Shown piece by piece: positions 62,622 to 64,000 of a DNA stretch of 64,000 nucleotides. Each line of letters begins with the position of its first letter. The first letter of the stretch is position 1. The notes below the pieces were generated by a model. That model saw only the letters and a program-made list of their open reading frames with translations, was not told the origin of the DNA and made no database searches. The position numbers were made by a program, and so were the translations under genes. The stretch comes from Pseudomonas tolaasii NCPPB 2192 (lineage in GTDB: Bacteria; Pseudomonadota; Gammaproteobacteria; Pseudomonadales; Pseudomonadaceae), in contig NZ_PHHD01000001.1 in the NCBI RefSeq assembly GCF_002813445.1, positions 4,650,001 to 4,714,000 of the forward strand. Direction: 5' to 3'.

Positions 62622-64000
62622 ATGACAATCAGTCCTTTTGCGGGCAAGCCGGCACCAGCCCAATTGCTGGTGGATATCCCGCGACTGGTCACGGCCTATT
62701 ACACCGGCCAGCCTGATGCAGCGATCTCCACCCAGCGCGTGGCCTTTGGTACTTCCGGGCACCGCGGCAGTTCTTTCGAGCTGAGCTTCAACGAATGGCA
62801 TGTGCTTGCCATCAGCCAGGCCATCTGCCTGTACCGTGAGGCCCAGGGCATCAATGGCCCCTTGTTTGTCGGCCTGGACACCCACGCGCTCTCGACGCCT
62901 GCCGGTGCCAGCGCGCTGGAAGTGCTGGCTGCCAACGGTGTGCACGTCATGCTGGCCGAAGGCGACGAGTACACGCCGACCCCGGCAATTTCCCACGCCA
63001 TTATTTGCTACAACCGCGGCCGCACCAGCGGCCTGGCGGACGGCATTGTGATTACGCCGTCCCACAACCCGCCCCAAAGCGGCGGCTACAAGTACAACCC
63101 GCCCAACGGTGGCCCGGCCGATACCCACGTGACCAAGTGGATCGAAGCCAAGGCCAATGAGCTGCTGGCCAACAAACTGGCTGGCGTCAAGCGCATCACC
63201 CACGCGCAGGCGCTCAAGGCCGACACTACCCATCGCCACGATTACCTCAACAGCTATGTGGCCGACCTCGTCAATGTGATCGACATGGATGCCATCCGTA
63301 GCGCGGACCTGCGCCTGGGCGTTGACCCGCTGGGCGGAGCAGGGGTGCGTTATTGGTCTGCCATCGCCGAGCATTACCGCTTGAACCTGGACGTGGTGAA
63401 CACCGAGGTCGACTCCACGTTCCGCTTCATGAGCGTCGACTGGGACGGCCAGATCCGCATGGACCCGTCTTCCAGCTACGCCATGCAGGGTTTGATCGGC
63501 CTCAAGGAGCGCTTCGACGTCGCCTTCGCCTGCGACCCTGACCACGATCGCCACGGCATCGTCACCCCGTCCGGCGGCCTGCTGGCGCCGAACAACTACC
63601 TGGCGGTGTCCATCGACTACCTGTTCCAGAACCGTCCTGACTGGCGCGCCGATGCGGCCGTGGGCAAAACCGTGGTCAGCAGTGGCTTGATCGACCGCGT
63701 TGCCGCGCGCATTGGCCGCCGCCTCTACGAAGTGCCGGTGGGCTTCAAGTGGTTTGCCGACGGCCTGTTCGAAGGCTCGCTGGGCTTTGGTGGAGAGGAA
63801 AGCGCCGGGGCATCGTTCCTGCGCAAGGACGGCAGCGTTTGGAGCACCGACAAGGACGGCCTGATCCCGGCCTTGCTCGCCGCCGAAATGACCTCGCGCA
63901 AAGGTCAGGACCCCAGCCAGATCTACCGCGGCCTGACCGACGCCTTGGGCGAGCCGTTCGCGATTCGCGTGGATGCCAAGGCCACGCCGGCGCAAAAAGC
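62622..64000 (+). CDS. pgm: Phosphoglucomutase (alpha-D-glucose-specific), N-terminal part (runs off window)
   Basis: The first 459 codons of a bacterial Pgm, which interconverts glucose 1- and 6-phosphate for glycogen, trehalose and cell-envelope sugars. The phosphoserine is Ser147 in TPSHNP, the metal loop is CDPDHDRHG, and the sugar-binding loop is GFGGEESAG. The start MTISPFAGKPAP at 62622 has GAGG upstream; an overlapping ATG at 62618 is out of frame. The gene continues past 64000. It is separated from the MocR operon by a hairpin. Confidence 0.93.
   Translation, partial: MTISPFAGKPAPAQLLVDIPRLVTAYYTGQPDAAISTQRVAFGTSGHRGSSFELSFNEWHVLAISQAICLYREAQGINGPLFVGLDTHALSTPAGASALEVLAANGVHVMLAEGDEYTPTPAISHAIICYNRGRTSGLADGIVITPSHNPPQSGGYKYNPPNGGPADTHVTKWIEAKANELLANKLAGVKRITHAQALKADTTHRHDYLNSYVADLVNVIDMDAIRSADLRLGVDPLGGAGVRYWSAIAEHYRLNLDVVNTEVDSTFRFMSVDWDGQIRMDPSSSYAMQGLIGLKERFDVAFACDPDHDRHGIVTPSGGLLAPNNYLAVSIDYLFQNRPDWRADAAVGKTVVSSGLIDRVAARIGRRLYEVPVGFKWFADGLFEGSLGFGGEESAGASFLRKDGSVWSTDKDGLIPALLAAEMTSRKGQDPSQIYRGLTDALGEPFAIRVDAKATPAQK

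Overview
The window looks like a chromosome segment from a Pseudomonas of the P. fluorescens group. Evidence: high GC in the core genes; a MexEF-OprN efflux operon close in sequence to the P. aeruginosa system; an SsuF-like TOBE protein beside a sulfonate-type ABC transporter; a pgm gene; and repeated REP-type palindromes built on the motif GTGGGAGCTGGCTTGCC. No rRNA, tRNA or CRISPR array was seen.

Layout. 1-455: 5' end of nrdB with a pair of NrdR boxes. 455-7158: an aldehyde-type cluster (formaldehyde-activating-enzyme homologue, aldo/keto reductase, succinate-semialdehyde-type dehydrogenase, MFS transporter), then a LysR regulator and a porin. 7258-17023: a leftward uptake and catabolic locus (2OG-Fe(II) oxygenase, DddP-like M24 protein, Tat-exported solute-binding protein, two permeases, fused two-domain ATPase, porin) with a divergent LysR gene and an MFS transporter. 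17310-24479: LysR, a large inverted repeat, and an AldA-like dehydrogenase / MFS / enolase-superfamily / GMC oxidoreductase operon. 24752-27882: a hydroxy- or D-amino-acid module (fold-type III and fold-type II PLP enzymes, RidA, YheO-type regulator). 28004-33302: left-handed beta-helix protein, FecI/FecR pair without a receptor, SsuABC-like transporter and SsuF-like protein. 33526-39374: mexEF-oprN.

39616-52950 is an accessory, partly AT-rich stretch. It holds a CdiA/haemagglutinin gene without its secretion domain but with a C-terminal toxin-like module and overlapping immunity gene, a frameshifted EndoU-type toxin remnant with its likely immunity gene, further small orphan genes including a CdiI_3-type immunity protein, a possible IS66 scrap and a broken class II DAHP synthase. 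Ordinary genes (AraC, PEBP, FAA hydrolase/GntR) are interspersed. No integrase or cdiB was seen.

53387-59008 holds small catabolic units (LysR/SDR/SMP-30; LysR/quinone-oxidoreductase-like) with a decayed NIPSNAP gene between them. 59686-64000 holds an unrecognised 477-residue protein translationally coupled to a MocR-type regulator, then the start of pgm, which runs off the window.

The most unusual items are the orphan CDI toxin/immunity array, the DddP-like protein that keeps the metal site but appears to lack the lyase base, an enolase-superfamily protein with Gly at a metal-ligand position, a Fae homologue in a non-methylotroph, and a perfect 64-bp palindrome.
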